From positions 930,001 through 994,000 of the forward strand of contig JAULSR010000008.1 of NCBI GenBank assembly GCA_030512295.1: a stretch of 64,000 nt of DNA. Reading direction: 5' to 3'. Shown here one piece after another: positions 33,703 to 46,986 of the stretch. Source of the DNA: Bombardia bombarda. Its lineage: Eukaryota; Ascomycota; Sordariomycetes; Sordariales; Lasiosphaeriaceae. Under the pieces are notes generated by a model. It saw only the letters and a list, made by a program, of their open reading frames with translations. It made no database searches and was not told where the DNA came from. Position 1 is the first letter of the stretch. Each line of letters opens with the position of its first letter. Both the position numbers and the translations under genes were made by a program.

Positions 33703-35643
33703 AAGAAAGCGAGTGGGCCGGCCGATGGGATGGATGGTGTTTGTTTGGTTGATCTTGGGACAACAACATTAAGGAAAGAGCAAACGCCACCAGAAGTAGT
33801 AAAAATATAGGGGGTGAGTTATGGGGGGCCGCTATTCAGATACATGTACGTGTATAATAGGGATACCGGTAAATACACACACACACACTTTTACTTCTCG
33901 AGATCTATATCAAGACGGGACATGGAGGTAAGTGTGTGTGTGCGTGGCATGGTCGACATGACCGAGTAACCACCAGGGGGAGCAGACAACGCCATGATTG
34001 CCGACGAGCAGGAGCAGCAGCAGTAATAGTTTAGGGGAGTAAATACACATTACTTATTACGTACATATAGGGGGTGCGGATAGAAAGGAAAGATATGGAT
34101 GGGACAACGGCGCACGCCACAGCCCGCCAGTCTGCACATGACATGACTGAACAGGACAAACAGCACATACCTACTTGATATTTGTTCTTCACAAACTACC
34201 ATCACTTGGCTTGGTGGTTTCTTTTATCTTTCCGTCGGTACATATCTGGACTAAGAAGAGACTTCTCATAAAAAAAACCTGGCTCCAAACTGACAAGTCC
34301 TCAGGGCGTGCGCTCTGGAGTATGCCTACATGCAGCGGTTCCAGAAATGTCACTGGACCGACAGATGTATGCCCAGGGGGCGGTTCTGATACCAATCATA
34401 CGAGGACAAACAAAAACAATCCAGCCCCCTCCGGCCCAATTTCCGGTTTGGAGGGTAGTGACAGTGGTGAGGTAGCTATCTTTGTAGATAGACAGCGCTG
34501 AGAGCTCATACCACCCATCCTCCTTCCTGCCGGTGTCCTATCTGCACATAACGTATAGCCGCGTAATCACGGTATCGTTAACGATATTAATATCATGATA
34601 TTACATGAATACCAGCTTCATAAATTAGTTCGAACATGGCAAATAGGTATAGACTACAAGTTGTCTCGTCAACGGGCCACAACCAGGCGTACTCCTCAAG
34701 CCCAAAAATAATCCTTAAACCGCCCGCATATCAACTTCAAGAGTTTCACTAATGAACCTCTCTCTTTTGTAAATGATGCAGTTTATCATTTGACCAAGTG
34801 TCTCTGCTCTCTTGGGTTTGATCTTAGCCAGTAAAGTTGCTGTATCGAAGTACGAGTATGAGCCGAGTCGAATTGAGGGACAGCTTACCCGGAGACTTGC
34901 ACCGAGACGGAGAATGTAGAACCACAAGCCCATTTGATGTAATATGGGGGACTGGCTGAAAATTCACGAAATAATCATGCAGTTTTGGTTGACATGCTAT
35001 TATGAGAGATATGGGGGGTCCCTACTAGAACACTGACTGCAGCTAGCAAAGTCTATCCAATCTCAAAATCGATAAATAGACAACGAATCGAGGCTCCATG
35101 ATAACTAGCTATCAAACAAACTAGCTGTTGTACCCACTCGGGCAGCAATCTCCAGGTGGCAGGTTGGAGATAGTGTTATTTGGGAGAAAAGGCACGACAG
35201 GAACAACTGTTCCGTCCAACCCTGCCGTCGGTCAGACTTCTTTTTTTGCTCCGCTGTTTCCGCAGATGCAAACCGTGGGAGACGTAATTCGTAGTCAAAA
35301 ATGAGCACAGTCTGGCTATACCCCATGTATGACTTATTAGGCCTGAGCGAGCGAAGAGAAAAAGGACACCGAAACGAACGGGGCCTTGATGGAGACGCGG
35401 ACATAATTGCGCAAATGTTTGCCCGTGATGGGACAGGGGGGCCCTTGTGTCATGTGTGCTGTTGCTCGACCACACAAAGCGGATCATTGCTGCTGAGGAA
35501 GAAAAAAAAAAGAAGAAGCGACGTCGTCCACCCCTTGGCGTTTCCAACTCGTGGCATAACTATGCGGTTGTAGTTGCGTATTCGTGCCAAGCGGCCGCGT
35601 GCGGTGCGCGCGTCATTTGCTGCTGCAATGATGCGGTTACGAG

Positions 35644-35644
<1 letters not shown>

Positions 35645-35686
<42 letters not shown>
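35645..35686. repeat. GCA trinucleotide array, 14 units
   Basis: Fourteen perfect GCA units without a supported reading frame. Frames through it give poly-Ala or poly-Gln, but none begins with a credible start. Confidence 0.95.
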
Positions 35687-35688
<2 letters not shown>

Positions 35689-36020
35689 CGGAGAGTGTGG
35701 TGGCAAGGAAATGGGCCAGGCTGGCGAAAGCGCTACGGAGGATCGCTGCGGGTGTTATATACCGTGCCTCATGCCCGACGTAGGCTACTATGGTCAGCAA
35801 AGGCAAGAGACATACACAGTAGAGGGGGTGTGCGCGATGTCGCATGTGCGCATGTTGCATCTCGGCGGGGACATGACAGGAGGTGGCTTTTTATTTTGGT
35901 TTCGCCGCCGTAAGAGAGTGGAAAATTCCAGCCGGGATGGACAGAAGCGGCGAGGCGGCATAAAAAAGATGACACAGGCTCATGCGGGACGCCCAAGGTC
36001 CAAGATGGAAAGTGGAAACG

Positions 36021-36060
36021 TGGGACGCCGTGGGACGCCGTGGGACGCCGTGGGACGCGG
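36021..36060. repeat. 10-base tandem repeat, 4 copies
   Basis: TGGGACGCCG repeated four times, the last with one change. Confidence 0.95.
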
Positions 36061-38456
36061 CTTCCAATCTGTCGAGTCATCAGCCTCAGCCATTTCCCGA
36101 AGCGTCCACATCCGCGTCTTTGGACGTCGACCAAGATGCGGTGTGTCGTGGGTCTATAGGTGCCGGCTGCTTGGCTGCCATTTGGCTGCCAGGGTGGGAT
36201 GTGAGGACGAGGTCTAGTGACGGGCCATTTGACCACTCAGCTCTAGGGAAGCTAGACATCCAAGTATGCAAGGAAGCACAGCTAGAGAAACACTACGCTT
36301 TAGCCCAAACAGTATTCGTAAAAGGAAATAAATGCATGATCCTGGCTGTGATCATCGTTGGGTCGGTGAAAGAGCACCAAGGGTGCCTTCCTTTTTGACA
36401 GGGCAGCAGACGACATGACGGGCGGAGGAAAGAAACTGCAAGTGTTCGCCCTGAGAGGGACGGCATCCAGGGCTCAAGGAAGGAGCGACGGTGGCATGGC
36501 ATGATATGACATGCGCATTGGACCTGAATTCTTTACACACTCCTTGAGCTGCTCCTTCCTCTCATCGTATCTCACGACTGGTCCTTCCCTTTTGTTGTAG
36601 AATGAGACGTGACAGAGGCGGTCATAGCGCGAGTATAAACCCACCCTCAAGATCCTGCTCTTGGGTGCCGTTCTTCTCCTCTTTCCTGTCGCCGAAGATG
36701 CGCGGAACCGTACGAATGGGTGCCTTGGCTGCGCAGCTCATCGGCTGCTGGCTACTTCAGCTCCCAGTTCCGCAGTAGTGGGCGTTGGTTGATAGCCCGA
36801 TTAGGTAGCCAAGCCAGCGTTCCAGGCTCTCGTCGAAACGAAATATCCCATCCATAGAGAAAGAGGCGAGGGTCCTAGAGGCCCAGGGGCCTATGGGGGT
36901 AACGTCGGGTGGGCGACAAGGCACTCCAGGTGCAAACCCAGCTCGACACAGCTCGACACAGCATGGACATGGGGGACCAACGCTGCAACTGCAGAGACGC
37001 AGGGCAATGGTTCGTGGCATTCCATCTGAGATCAGCAAACAGCGCATGTCGGAATTTGCTGCACCGAGGAAGTGTGCACCTCTTGGCGCATCCCTCCCAC
37101 AAAAATGGTCCACTCACAACCGGGTGTTGGATGCTTCCAAAGAAGTGATCAAAGTATAAAAGGACGATGGTGATTTCGACCCCACCCCAAACCTCTGGAG
37201 CGCCATGCCCGCCTTTTGATGGAAAGAGGGGCAGACAACAGGTGTTATCGCTATCGAGCATGTCGCTGATAAGGAGACAATTTTATCATTTCATCATTGG
37301 AGCAGGGGTAGCTGATCATCTCCCAGGATATTGGTCGCCTTGGAACGAATCAAGATAGCCGATAGCTCAGGATGGGGCCCAGAAGCCAATGGATAAGCCT
37401 CCGAGGACAGGGGAGCATGGATAAGCGTAGCGAACTTAGCGGGGTAGGTCTAGCGTCGACAGGGGTTTAAGTGATTTTCGGTTCAAAAAAGTTGAGAGCT
37501 CATGCCAAATTCGGGATCTTTTTACAATTCGCAAATGGGGGCCTAGAACTGCAGTGTATCCTTCACACTCTATTTTTAAAAAAACAAGTTACGGCCCTGT
37601 GGGATGTGGCACAAGAGAAGAACAAGCAACTATTCGGCTTTGCTGAGTGATCTAGCTGCCGAGTCATGCATATCGCTCGTCTTGAGCCTATGGTAGCCTT
37701 GAACCTATGGTAACAGTAGCATCACCAACATGCCAACCGCATCCACCAAAGAAAATCAAACTTCGAGACACATCACAGTGAGCTAACTACCATGCTCGTA
37801 CAATTGTAATTACAACGACACCGCCAAACCCTATGTTATTTATGTTATACATCAGGTGCGACGGTTACAGACAGAGCCATCATTTTCTTTCAACAACTGA
37901 TATTATGAAACCGTGTTGCCATTTCCGAGTTCCGACCAGCAAATCCGTATCGCAATGGCAGCGAGATTTCATTTGATCGGCGTGTTCTCGCGGCCCAATG
38001 GATATTAATCCATGCCAGCCTCTTACACGTATGTCGGCTGGGCGGCTTCCTTGAGAATGATATACCCGCAGAATTAGGAGTACTTCAAATATTTATGTGA
38101 GCTGAAAGGAGCGAATGAAGGTGAAGCGAGGTGAGGTGGGGGGGTTTGCTGAGATGCGCAGGTTGATCTTGCCAGTTTCCTGACATGATCAAGCAGGCAG
38201 GAGGGTTTGCAAGCGTGGTGCAAGGGAGGAAGGACCAAGATAAAGGCAACTGGTCTTTTGGGTATGGCCCGACCACCTCATTGGGGCACAATTTCCCCAT
38301 GACGGGAACGAGCCCGACACCGACTGTCTCGTCTCGGCCGAGACGGTTGCTTTTTGCGCGTTATTATACGAGACTGGGTCTGCACAGTAGAGACAGTATT
38401 TAAAGTGGGATGCCTTTGGGACTTGTGACACCGGATTGCCTTTGCCCTGATCGGCC

Positions 38457-38497
38457 CTGATCAGGATCCTCCCTGATCAGGATCCTCCCTGATCAGG
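38457..38497. repeat. 16-base repeat of TGATCA and GGATCC palindromes
   Basis: CTGATCAGGATCCTCC twice plus a partial third copy. Each unit carries the palindromes CTGATCAG and AGGATCCT, so the array can fold into alternative small hairpins. Confidence 0.9.
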
Positions 38498-40353
38498 TTG
38501 CCCGCCTGTCTCCCTTGGCTGTTAGCGACCTACCGGACTGGGTCGGTCCAACGGCAACATTTCTGGTTGAAATTAGGTGCTGTGACAGGGGCATGGCGAT
38601 TGCAACACACATTCATGTGCGCACCTCCCTGGGTAGGCGCCTCGGGCCATGTGTCGATAAGGTCCAATGACGATCACGGTAATCTGCCCTGCCGCGCCTT
38701 TTCGTGACCCTCTCTCCGACCCCCGCAGCCACTGGAACTGAAGGTAGGTAGCCCGCCAGCGCGCTATACCATGCTTCCGTAGCGCCCCAGTACACCTAAT
38801 TCCAGTGCGCTAGATCGCTGCAAGCAAGGGAATGGTCGGAAAGCGGCTTTTCCTTCCACCTATTGCTCCATCACAGGCTGGCTCACGCTCGTCGCTCTCA
38901 CATTGCATTCACGCTCACATTCCGCCTCTGACAAACAAGCCTGTTCCGGATGTCTCGGTGTGGCACGCCGCGCACCCGTCGGTCATTTATTGTCGCAACC
39001 CCCTATGCTCCCTTGTCAGCGACATGGCCGCTCGTCTTTCTCAGGCGCATCCGTCATTATTCATATGCCGCCGGCGGCGAGCGGGCGGGCAGATGGATCC
39101 CTCTCCTCGACGCACAGCATGATGACCACAGAGCAGCGGACAGGGAAGACGACGGCGACGCCTCTGCGCGCCTTTCATTCCTAACTAAGCACCCGAGGTA
39201 TCTCACGCAGTAGTCCATGGGCCCATTCTTAGGTTCCATTCCAGACTCAGTCTCCCGAACCCCAAGGTTGCGCAGTGCTGCAAGGGGCCAAAAACGAGCG
39301 TATTGGTGGCGAGTGGCACCAAAACCAAAAAGGATGAAAGGCGCTCAACTCAGCACCAACAGCCAGACTGGAGCCCCCTGCCAACAAAATAGCCAGCACA
39401 CCTGCACACAGTCTAACATGTAGTCTAAGGTGGCCTGGGACGGGCGGTTGGCTGCCAGCTACAGCTACAGCTACGAATACTCCATACAGCTACCAGAGTT
39501 AGTGTAGCCCAGGACCGTAAGTTAGCGGTGGAGGTGTTGTCCTACATTTTCCATGCACACGCAGCAAAGCAACCATCTCGGTACCCACATAGCGACTAAC
39601 CAACAGCCCACCAGGCAGGTACCTTATTCACCTATGATTGCTATCTAACCGAGCCAGCGCAGGTAGGGTGTGCCAGAGTTTGACTGCAGAAGACAAACGC
39701 CGCGGCGGCACCAGAATTAGATTCCACCTATTATGGACTCAAACCTACCTTTGTCTCCCTACCTACTTTAGGCAAGGTTGGGACTCAGACAAGCCGACAA
39801 GCGAGCAGGCTGTCGAGGCCACAAGGATCCGAGTTGAGGGTAGTACTTCACTGTGATGTCGGCGGCCAGTGGATGAGGGGCCCAGACACCACCAAAAAGG
39901 CGGCATAAAATGCCTTACGTACGTACGTATGAATGTACATTCGTACCCAGCCGATGCAAGCATACTGTGTACAAACAGGATGGCCCTGCAGTTTGCCTGC
40001 CCTGGTTTCACGCCCGGCGCCGGCGGGTTCGACACAGGGAGAGCATGGCGAAGCGCCCAGGCTTGAAAGTGCCAGCCAGCTCCATGTATGTATGGACAAA
40101 GGTTGTATTCCCAGATGGCTGGTGTCTGACCAGGCCCAGCCATCAGCTAGACAGAGTTGTGTCATATTGGAATCAATCACCCACTCCACAGTCCACGCTC
40201 CCTGCCCTCGTAGTCTCCCAGCTCTCTCGCAGTATTGGCCTGGGTTGGTAGAGACCGGGAGACGGCTGTCCGGCACTCGGACCACGGCCCGCAGCTCTCA
40301 AGTTGCGGTTGGCTTACAACAAATTCGCAACTTGTAACTCGCAGCAGCGAAAC

Positions 40354-40407
40354 AAACAGGACAGAAGCAAACAGGACAGAAGCAAACAGGACGGAAGCAA
40401 ACAGGGC
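40354..40407. repeat. 15-base tandem repeat, 3.6 copies
   Basis: AAACAGGACAGAAGC repeated; the third unit has one change and the fourth is partial. Confidence 0.92.
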
Positions 40408-40644
40408 AACCAGACAGTGCCAACGACAGACACAACTGTTGTGTTGTCCTCTTGTCTGGGATGTTTTTTTACGGATACAGACACAGCACATAATACATAT
40501 CACCTATTGGGTGGTGCCGTGACTTTTGGGCTTTTCTTTCTTTGGGCCGCACACCTCACTCAGTCACTCAGTCCCTATCCATTGATCCTGGTCTACTGTT
40601 GGCCCATCTCACTACTGCTGTCTACCCAGTTTCCCTGACCGGTT

Positions 40645-40651
40645 GCACACA

Positions 40652-40697
<46 letters not shown>
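40645..40697. repeat. CA/CGCA microsatellite
   Basis: A CACACGCACGCA run followed by pure CA dinucleotides. Confidence 0.95.
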
Positions 40698-40701
<4 letters not shown>

Positions 40702-40860
40702 ACACACTTACACGTACCTTTTCTTACACTAGCAGCAACTACAAAACGGTAGTATTCTTACACGTTACTTTCCTCCTCCTGCCCTCCCCTGCCCGCCACC
40801 GCTCAGCACCGCATCCCATTCATCTATCTCCGAGCCCATTCACTCAAGTGGAGGGAGGAG

Positions 40861-40965
40861 GAGGAGGTGGAGGTAGAGGAGGTGGAGGTAGAGGAGGTGG
40901 AGGTAGAGGAGGTGGAGGTAGAGGAGGTGGAGGTAGAGGAGGTGGAGGTAGAGGAGGTGGAGGTA
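40861..40965. repeat. 15-base tandem repeat, 7 perfect copies
   Basis: Seven identical units of GAGGAGGTGGAGGTA, flanked by GGAGGAGG remnants. All purines except one T per half unit. Perfect identity over 105 bases implies recent expansion or homogenisation. Confidence 0.97.
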
Positions 40966-42393
40966 GAGGAGGAGGAGTGAGGGCGCTCTGTGAGGGAGAT
41001 GCTCTCGAGGAGCTGTCGCATTCCCTAATAAACCAACCCAGTATCTACCAACAGGGCACCCTGGCGAGCCGTGCGAGACCTACCTCGGGCTCTGCCTCCT
41101 GCCTCAACATACTTCGCTTTAATGTCCTCTTTCTGCCTTCTTGGCCCTTGCCAGGCTCCTGGTTCCTCCTGGCTTCCGGTCCAGCCTCCTGTACTGTGTG
41201 TAGTAGTGTGTGTGTGTGAGCATGCGAGGGTAGTCCATACAGCAGGCCTGATAGGGTGGTAGGTCTAGCTGGATCGAGGCTATTATTCTAGTGCCCGCAC
41301 TCCTCCCATGCCAGCGCCCAAAGTCGCCGAATTGAAGACCGGCGAACCTGTGACTATGTGACGGTGATTCTGTGATCTGCTGGCTGGCTGATGGTGCTGC
41401 TACTGGTAGTGCTGCTGCTAGGACTACTACTGCTGCTATTATATAGTTAATATTGCTGTTGACTGCCTGGGTTAGGCACGTAGAATGCATGTACACACAT
41501 GCTGTACCCAAGGTTGCTTCGTTGCCCGCCTCCGCCCTTCGCCCTCCCTCGTCCCCCCGCTTCGGCCTGCCTTGTCTCTCTACCCATGATACAAAACCAA
41601 CGCCATTCCCACCTCACGTAGCCTGCTGTCTTTTTCAGTTTTCCCTTTCTCCCTCCTGTCCATCCGCACCCTGCCTAGCCAGCCTAGCCCAGCCCTCCAG
41701 CTAGAGGTCACGCCCTCGTCCACGTCCACACACTATCGCCAGTTACTGCCACCGTTCAACAGGCACCGGCACTGTCGATTTTCACGCATGCCCCAGTTTT
41801 GGTCCTGACCCTGACTGCCTCATTCTGCCGGGCGTGTATCTTAGCCCGAGGATATTTTGCAAAAAAAAAAAAGAGAGGGAACGAGAGAAGCGAGGGGGCA
41901 AGATTCGGCAATACAAGAAGAGGCAGACAAAAGTAGGAGGGAAGCAGATGCAAGGAAGAAGGCACGCGCAGGTTAAACCAGCCTGCCGAACAACCACCCA
42001 GCAGCAGCAGCAGCAGCCAGCCTGACCAGATCAGAACACCACCACATTAAACAAACGACCGAGACGGGACACGGAAGAGCCAAGAAAGCTGCAGGATTCC
42101 GAGCGTCGGATCGGCCGTGGACATTCACTCACCATTCATTCACCATTCATTCATCATTCATCACCATTCATTCATCATTCATCATTCATTCACTGCAACG
42201 CGCGACCTCACAGCAGACGGATGCAGCAGCAGCATCTTCACTGCCACTGGACGCCCGGCTTATCACTGTCTGTGACTGTGACTGTGTCCGGCTGGGGCCT
42301 TATTCTTTCTCCTCTTGTTGCTGCCAGTCATATTCATCCTCATCTCTACAGGTCCGGGACCAAGTCCAAGTCGCGGCTGCTATAGCCGTTGCC

Positions 42394-42425
42394 CGCTACC
42401 GCTACCGCTACCGCTACCGCTACCG
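42394..42425. repeat. CGCTAC hexanucleotide repeat
   Basis: Five units and a partial, about 470 bases upstream of the RING gene start, possibly in its 5' leader. Confidence 0.9.
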
Positions 42426-42890
42426 ACGAAAGAAGTTGTCTCGCATCGCCCCTTCCAGATTTGCCATACTGCCGCACGCCTGCTGGATAGCTGCCCGAGC
42501 TGTCATCTGTGACTTGCCGGTTACGAGCACCCGCACAACCAACAACCAACTCAATCTCTTCTTTATCATTGCCAGTAGCGCTGCACCGGGCGAGGCGAAG
42601 CGAAGCGAAGCGAAACGAAACGAGTGCAAGGGCAGATACGAGAAAGAGGGAAAGAAGAAAGGAGGGAACAAAAAGAAAAAGCGAAAAGAGATTTGTTTCG
42701 GGGTTCATGCCCGGGGGCCTCGCTGCAGGTGTCCGCTGTGATCACAGACACAAGAGGGCAAGAGGGCAAAAGACGCTGTGCTGTGCTTTGCTAATTGCGC
42801 TAACGGTCCAGCCACTGGATACAGCACCTTAGCCAGCACCTTAGCCAAAACCTTAGCAGCGCCAGTGGCCACTCCGGTGCCCTGACCACT

Positions 42891-45837
42891 ATGGACGACA
42901 TGGACTACGTGATGCACAACCCTGACGGGCCTCTGGCACACGGCCAGCACCCGCACCAGCACCAGCACCAGCACCCGCACCAGCAGCAACACCAGCAGCA
43001 ACATCCGACGACGGCCCAAGGCTCCGGCTGTCCTTATCTCCAACAAACAGACCACCGCAACCACCCAACGAGCCTTCCTCACCTACAACCCCATCTTACC
43101 CCACAATCACACGCTAACTTCCAAGCAAACGCCCACGCACATGCCCAAGTTCAAACTTACTCGCCTCATCCTCACTCGCACCCGCATTCATACCAGAACC
43201 AAAACCAGGGCCTGGTACCTCCACACGACCGCAACCCGCTAAATCTACATTCACTACATTCGCACCACTACGACCCTGTCCACGGTTCCAGCTCGTGGTA
43301 TCCGCCCTCGCATCCCTCGTTCCAGTGGTCTGCACAAGTCGGTCTACCTGTCTATCCGCCAATCCCGGAGCTAGGATCGGCTCCGCCGCTGGCCTATTAT
43401 CCGGGAGTCGGTGGTGGCGCCCTAACCTCACTTGGAGCTCAGTCTCAGGTCCAGGTCCAGGGCCAGGGCCAGGGCCAGAGCCAGAGTGGAGGTGCTAGCA
43501 CGGTGGGTCCCGGCGGTAATGGTGGTGTCATCCTGCAGAGCCAGCAGCAACACCAGCAGCACCAGCATCAGCATCAGCAGCAACATCGGCCAATACATTC
43601 CTACGATTTTGCCCTGAATCCATTTCCGTTTTCGCACCAATTCTATCACCAGTATTCCAGCGGAGCTGTGCCTCAAATCCTGTCACCGCACAGCAACGCA
43701 AATAATAACACAAATCATATGAGCTTCAGCCCCCCCTCAATGTCGATGAGCGCTGCTGCCGAGTGGCCGGCGGCCGTCCCCACCTCGCAATCTACCCCAC
43801 GTGGAAGTGGGAGTGGAAGTGGGAGCGGAAGTGGGAGTGGAAGCGGAAGTGGAAGCGGAAGTGGAATCAGCCTTCCAGCCCTGAACCCACAAGCACAAGT
43901 ACTCGCCGCCGTCTCCGCTCATACCTCATCGCCAAGCATGTCAAGTTCGGGAGATTCAAGCCCTGTCGCCCCCACCCCCGCCGGCCGACCCTCGCTGTTT
44001 GGGAACCCGAACGAGTCCCAACGCGGACAAGGTCGTGGAAATGGCAATCAGGATCTAAACGAGACTATGAATGGGATTAGAAATACAATTCACAGCTCCA
44101 ACAACGGCGGTGAGAACGCGAACGCAAATGCTTTCGCGATCACGGGCACGGGCACGGGCACGGGCACGGGCACTGAGAATGGCACCGGCGGCGAAAATGA
44201 GACGGGCGGTAATGGTGCGTCGTCGACACAAGCCGCCGCACAACCGCTTCGGCGGTCATTATTTGGCAGCCCAGCCCTTCCGCGGGCCGAAGTCAATAAT
44301 CCTCCTGGTGCATCTGAATCCGACTCAGCCTCACCAGCGCCGAGTCAGGCTGCCCCTTCCAACAGCGACCCCCGTCGAACTTACACCCACCCCCCTCTCC
44401 CGAGGCCACGGGTTGCTGCCTATCACTCCGAATATGACTTTGACGACAGTGACGGCGATGTCGATTTGGACGAAGAGCAGCATATCCATTTTGTACAGCA
44501 GTTCTCGGTTGGGGGTGCCATGAACCCCTACCACCCCAGCGTGGAGGAAATGCGGGTGCGGGCAGTACAGATTCTTCGCGGCCAGATGGCATCGAGCAAG
44601 CGGGTAGCGTCCAAGAAGGCTATTAGTCAGCTCATAAATATTGAGATCGATGCTGTGGAAGAGAGCGAGCGGAGTAAGTCCAAGAAGTGCGTCTTTCCTT
44701 CACAGTGTCCTGTTGTGCTAATCCGAGCCAGCCTGCATTATCTGCTACAATGTATTTGGTGTCCAAAATCCCGAAGGCATCAACGAAGCGCCTCTCCAGC
44801 TTCCCAATTGCAAGCACATTTTCGGTGATCATTGCATCAAGAAGTGGTTCGAAGAGTCGGATAGCTGCCCCTACTGCAGAGACAAGGTTGATTCAGAACC
44901 CGCACCCCAACCCGGCGAGCAGCTGGTTCGCGATTACCTCCAGAACTTTGCTGGCGGCCGTAACCGCGTCGACGCCCAGTCCCAGTCTGCCCATGGCGGA
45001 AATCCTGGGGATAACAGGCTCACGCTGTAAGCTTACCCCTCCCTCCCTCCCCGCCTAACTCAACAGTCCCCAGCGATGCTTCTTTTGCTCACATATACAG
45101 ATCTACTGAAACCGCCACGGCTCGTATGAGCGCGGCGCGAGAGGAGCCGGCTCGGCACGATAGTAGCCCCCCGAGAACTTGGCAGACAGGAGATCGAAGA
45201 TCACCGCCATCCGAGGCTTTAGAACCCCGGAGGCGGATCCGGCCCAGGCACAGCAGCTTCCGGAGCACGCCGGCCGCAATTCAGAATGCCACCCGCACAA
45301 ACACACACGCACGGTTGACTCCGGCGGCACCTCTGCAGCAGAGCACGGCTCGTGAGCGTGTAAGTCATCCCCATCCCCCCAATCTTCCTCATTGGTATCC
45401 CGTTGTCATCACACGATGCGCGTCAACGATCACTGACACCGCTATTTCGCGCGAGACAGTTTGCTTCACCAGGAAGCCACCGTCCTTTGAGCTACAGCGA
45501 CAGCGGCCCCATGGGCCGCTCTGCCAACTTGGCGGCATACCAAGGCGTGGAGCCCCTGGGTCTCAACCCCCCACCTCCCATTTCGACCATGCGGCTAATG
45601 GCCAACTTCTCGCCAATGATGAGCCCAATCGAAGGCGGCTACGGTTACCCCGGAGCTCTCAATAGGGTCGCTGGTACCCCTGGCGAGCATGGGCATCTCC
45701 TCAACTCGGTCCACTTAGCAGCCTACGCACACCAGCTTCCCCCGGTGGTTCCCCCAGAGAGCTCGGGTTTCTCGGGCGGCCCCGCAAGCGCGGCTGACGG
45801 CCTCTCGGACGCCACAACGGAGGGCTGGCTGCAGTAG
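42891..45837 (+). CDS. Large low-complexity RING-finger protein (putative E3 ligase)
   Basis: Four exons: 42891-44673, 44732-45026, 45101-45359 and 45460-45837, giving 904 residues. Residues 1-560 are low complexity: His/Gln tracts at the start, QVQVQGQGQGQ, a Gly-Ser run and a Gly-Thr run. An acidic patch (DFDDSDGDVDLDEEQ) precedes a helical segment (VEEMRVRAVQILRGQM). A RING-like domain lies at about 596-645: CIIC, CKHIFGDHC, CPYC. The middle ligands are oddly spaced (C-x-H-x4-H-C instead of C-x-H-x2-H-x2-C), so it is not a textbook RING-H2. The tail is Pro/Ser-rich and ends with TTEGWLQ. RING domains recruit E2 enzymes; the substrate is unknown. It is preceded by a 9-kb desert and a pyrimidine-rich leader-like stretch. 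All splice joins keep frame. Confidence 0.85.
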
Positions 45838-46298
45838 AACCGCAGCATTTACTGGCAGTTGGTGTCTGCGCGACCAATCGTCAGATTGTAGAAGCCTTCA
45901 ATTCCTCTCTGGTGCTTTCTATGACGACTTGGACATGACGAACGACTACGCAACTTACAACCTATTCGTCCTCTTACGACAGCATCATCACTATAGATTT
46001 CTCCGTCCTGCTCATGGCGCCTATCATACTCGTTGGTTTTCGCATTTCCTTTTTTTTTTTCTTTTGTTTTTTTTTTTTTTCTACGCAGACTGCGTACATG
46101 GGCGTTTCTGGCGGAATTAACGAACCCCGGCCCCGAATAATCGGCACCGTGATTTTATATTTTCTTTTCGCACATGCATACTGAACTCTACTTCGTCGTA
46201 TTCGACGGCATCGTCGTCCAAGGCAGTCAGCTCACCGTACACACCTCAATACTCTGGACTGGATGTGTGGCGGTACAACTCGGAGAGTAGGGGGGAGG

Positions 46299-46323
46299 GA
46301 GAGAGAGAGAGAGAGAGAGAGAG
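46299..46323. repeat. GA dinucleotide repeat
   Basis: About 12 GA units. Confidence 0.9.
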
Positions 46324-46950
46324 CCAGGGGGCTATGTGGACCGTTCCCAATGAGCGTTAAAGCGCTTCGTTGATGATTATGGTGAGAGGGGAGGCAAGCC
46401 TGGGATGGGAAGCTTATGGGAGACTTGGACCTAATATGGGGATTCCTTTGGCTAACGTCTGTTTGGCTACGGTTGGCTACTCGGCGAGAGCAAGATTGAA
46501 TTGGAGGGGTTTTCATTTTCGTTTCCTTTCTTACTAGCACAAAGATGGGCGTTGCTGCTTTTCCAGCATGATATGGGATGGGTGGAGAATATTGGAATGA
46601 ACAGAACAGCAGAATGGGTTCGTAGCAGATCAATTCACAGAATGACACACGCAGACAAGCAGCAGTGCGGTACGTACCGACAGGAAGGAAATTCCAGTGA
46701 GGATACCTCGGCCAGAGTGTTTTACTTGTTACTTGTTACATTACTACTATGTGACTTTTTCAAGCTGAGTGTGTTTTGTTCTTTGGGTGCCCGTTTTTGG
46801 GAAGTTTAACTGGCTTCGTGGGTCTTTGGGTTGTTTGAGGCGGCCGTATACCTTCCATTGTTCTTTTGTGCATATGTTATGACGTACCATTGCGTCACTA
46901 TCTCGTAAATGCAGGTCCACCGTCGCGTTTTCCTTTTTCCTTGGAGCCTT

Positions 46951-46953
<3 letters not shown>

Positions 46954-46984
<31 letters not shown>
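46954..46984. repeat. CT dinucleotide repeat
   Basis: About 15 TC units. With the GA array 650 bases away it forms an inverted pair of the same simple sequence. Confidence 0.9.

Positions 46985-46986
<2 letters not shown>

Larger units (their letters stand above)
33703..42890. other. 9.2-kb gene-free desert rich in tandem repeats
   Basis: No coding region can be supported on either strand; open frames are short, lack ATG or are repeat-derived. Contents include the GCA array at 35645, 10-base repeats at 36021, 16-base repeats at 38457, 15-base arrays at 40354 and 40861, CA/CGCA repeats at 40645-40697 and CATTCATT-type repeats at 42125-42195. The last two kilobases are pyrimidine-rich and lead to the RING gene, so they may be its long promoter and leader. 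No AT-rich RIP-like decay is apparent. Confidence 0.6.

Noticed and set aside
35447..36217. 256-codon plus-strand frame with poly-Ala
   Set aside because: It begins with GTG rather than ATG and is open mainly because of the GCA array and other simple repeats.
40020..40050. Second B-box-like GGGTTCGA
   Set aside because: No cloverleaf pairing is visible and no A box lies upstream.
40542..41219. Gly/Arg-repeat open frame (GGGGR repeats)
   Set aside because: It is a translation of the 15-base purine-rich array with no plausible start or conserved flanks.
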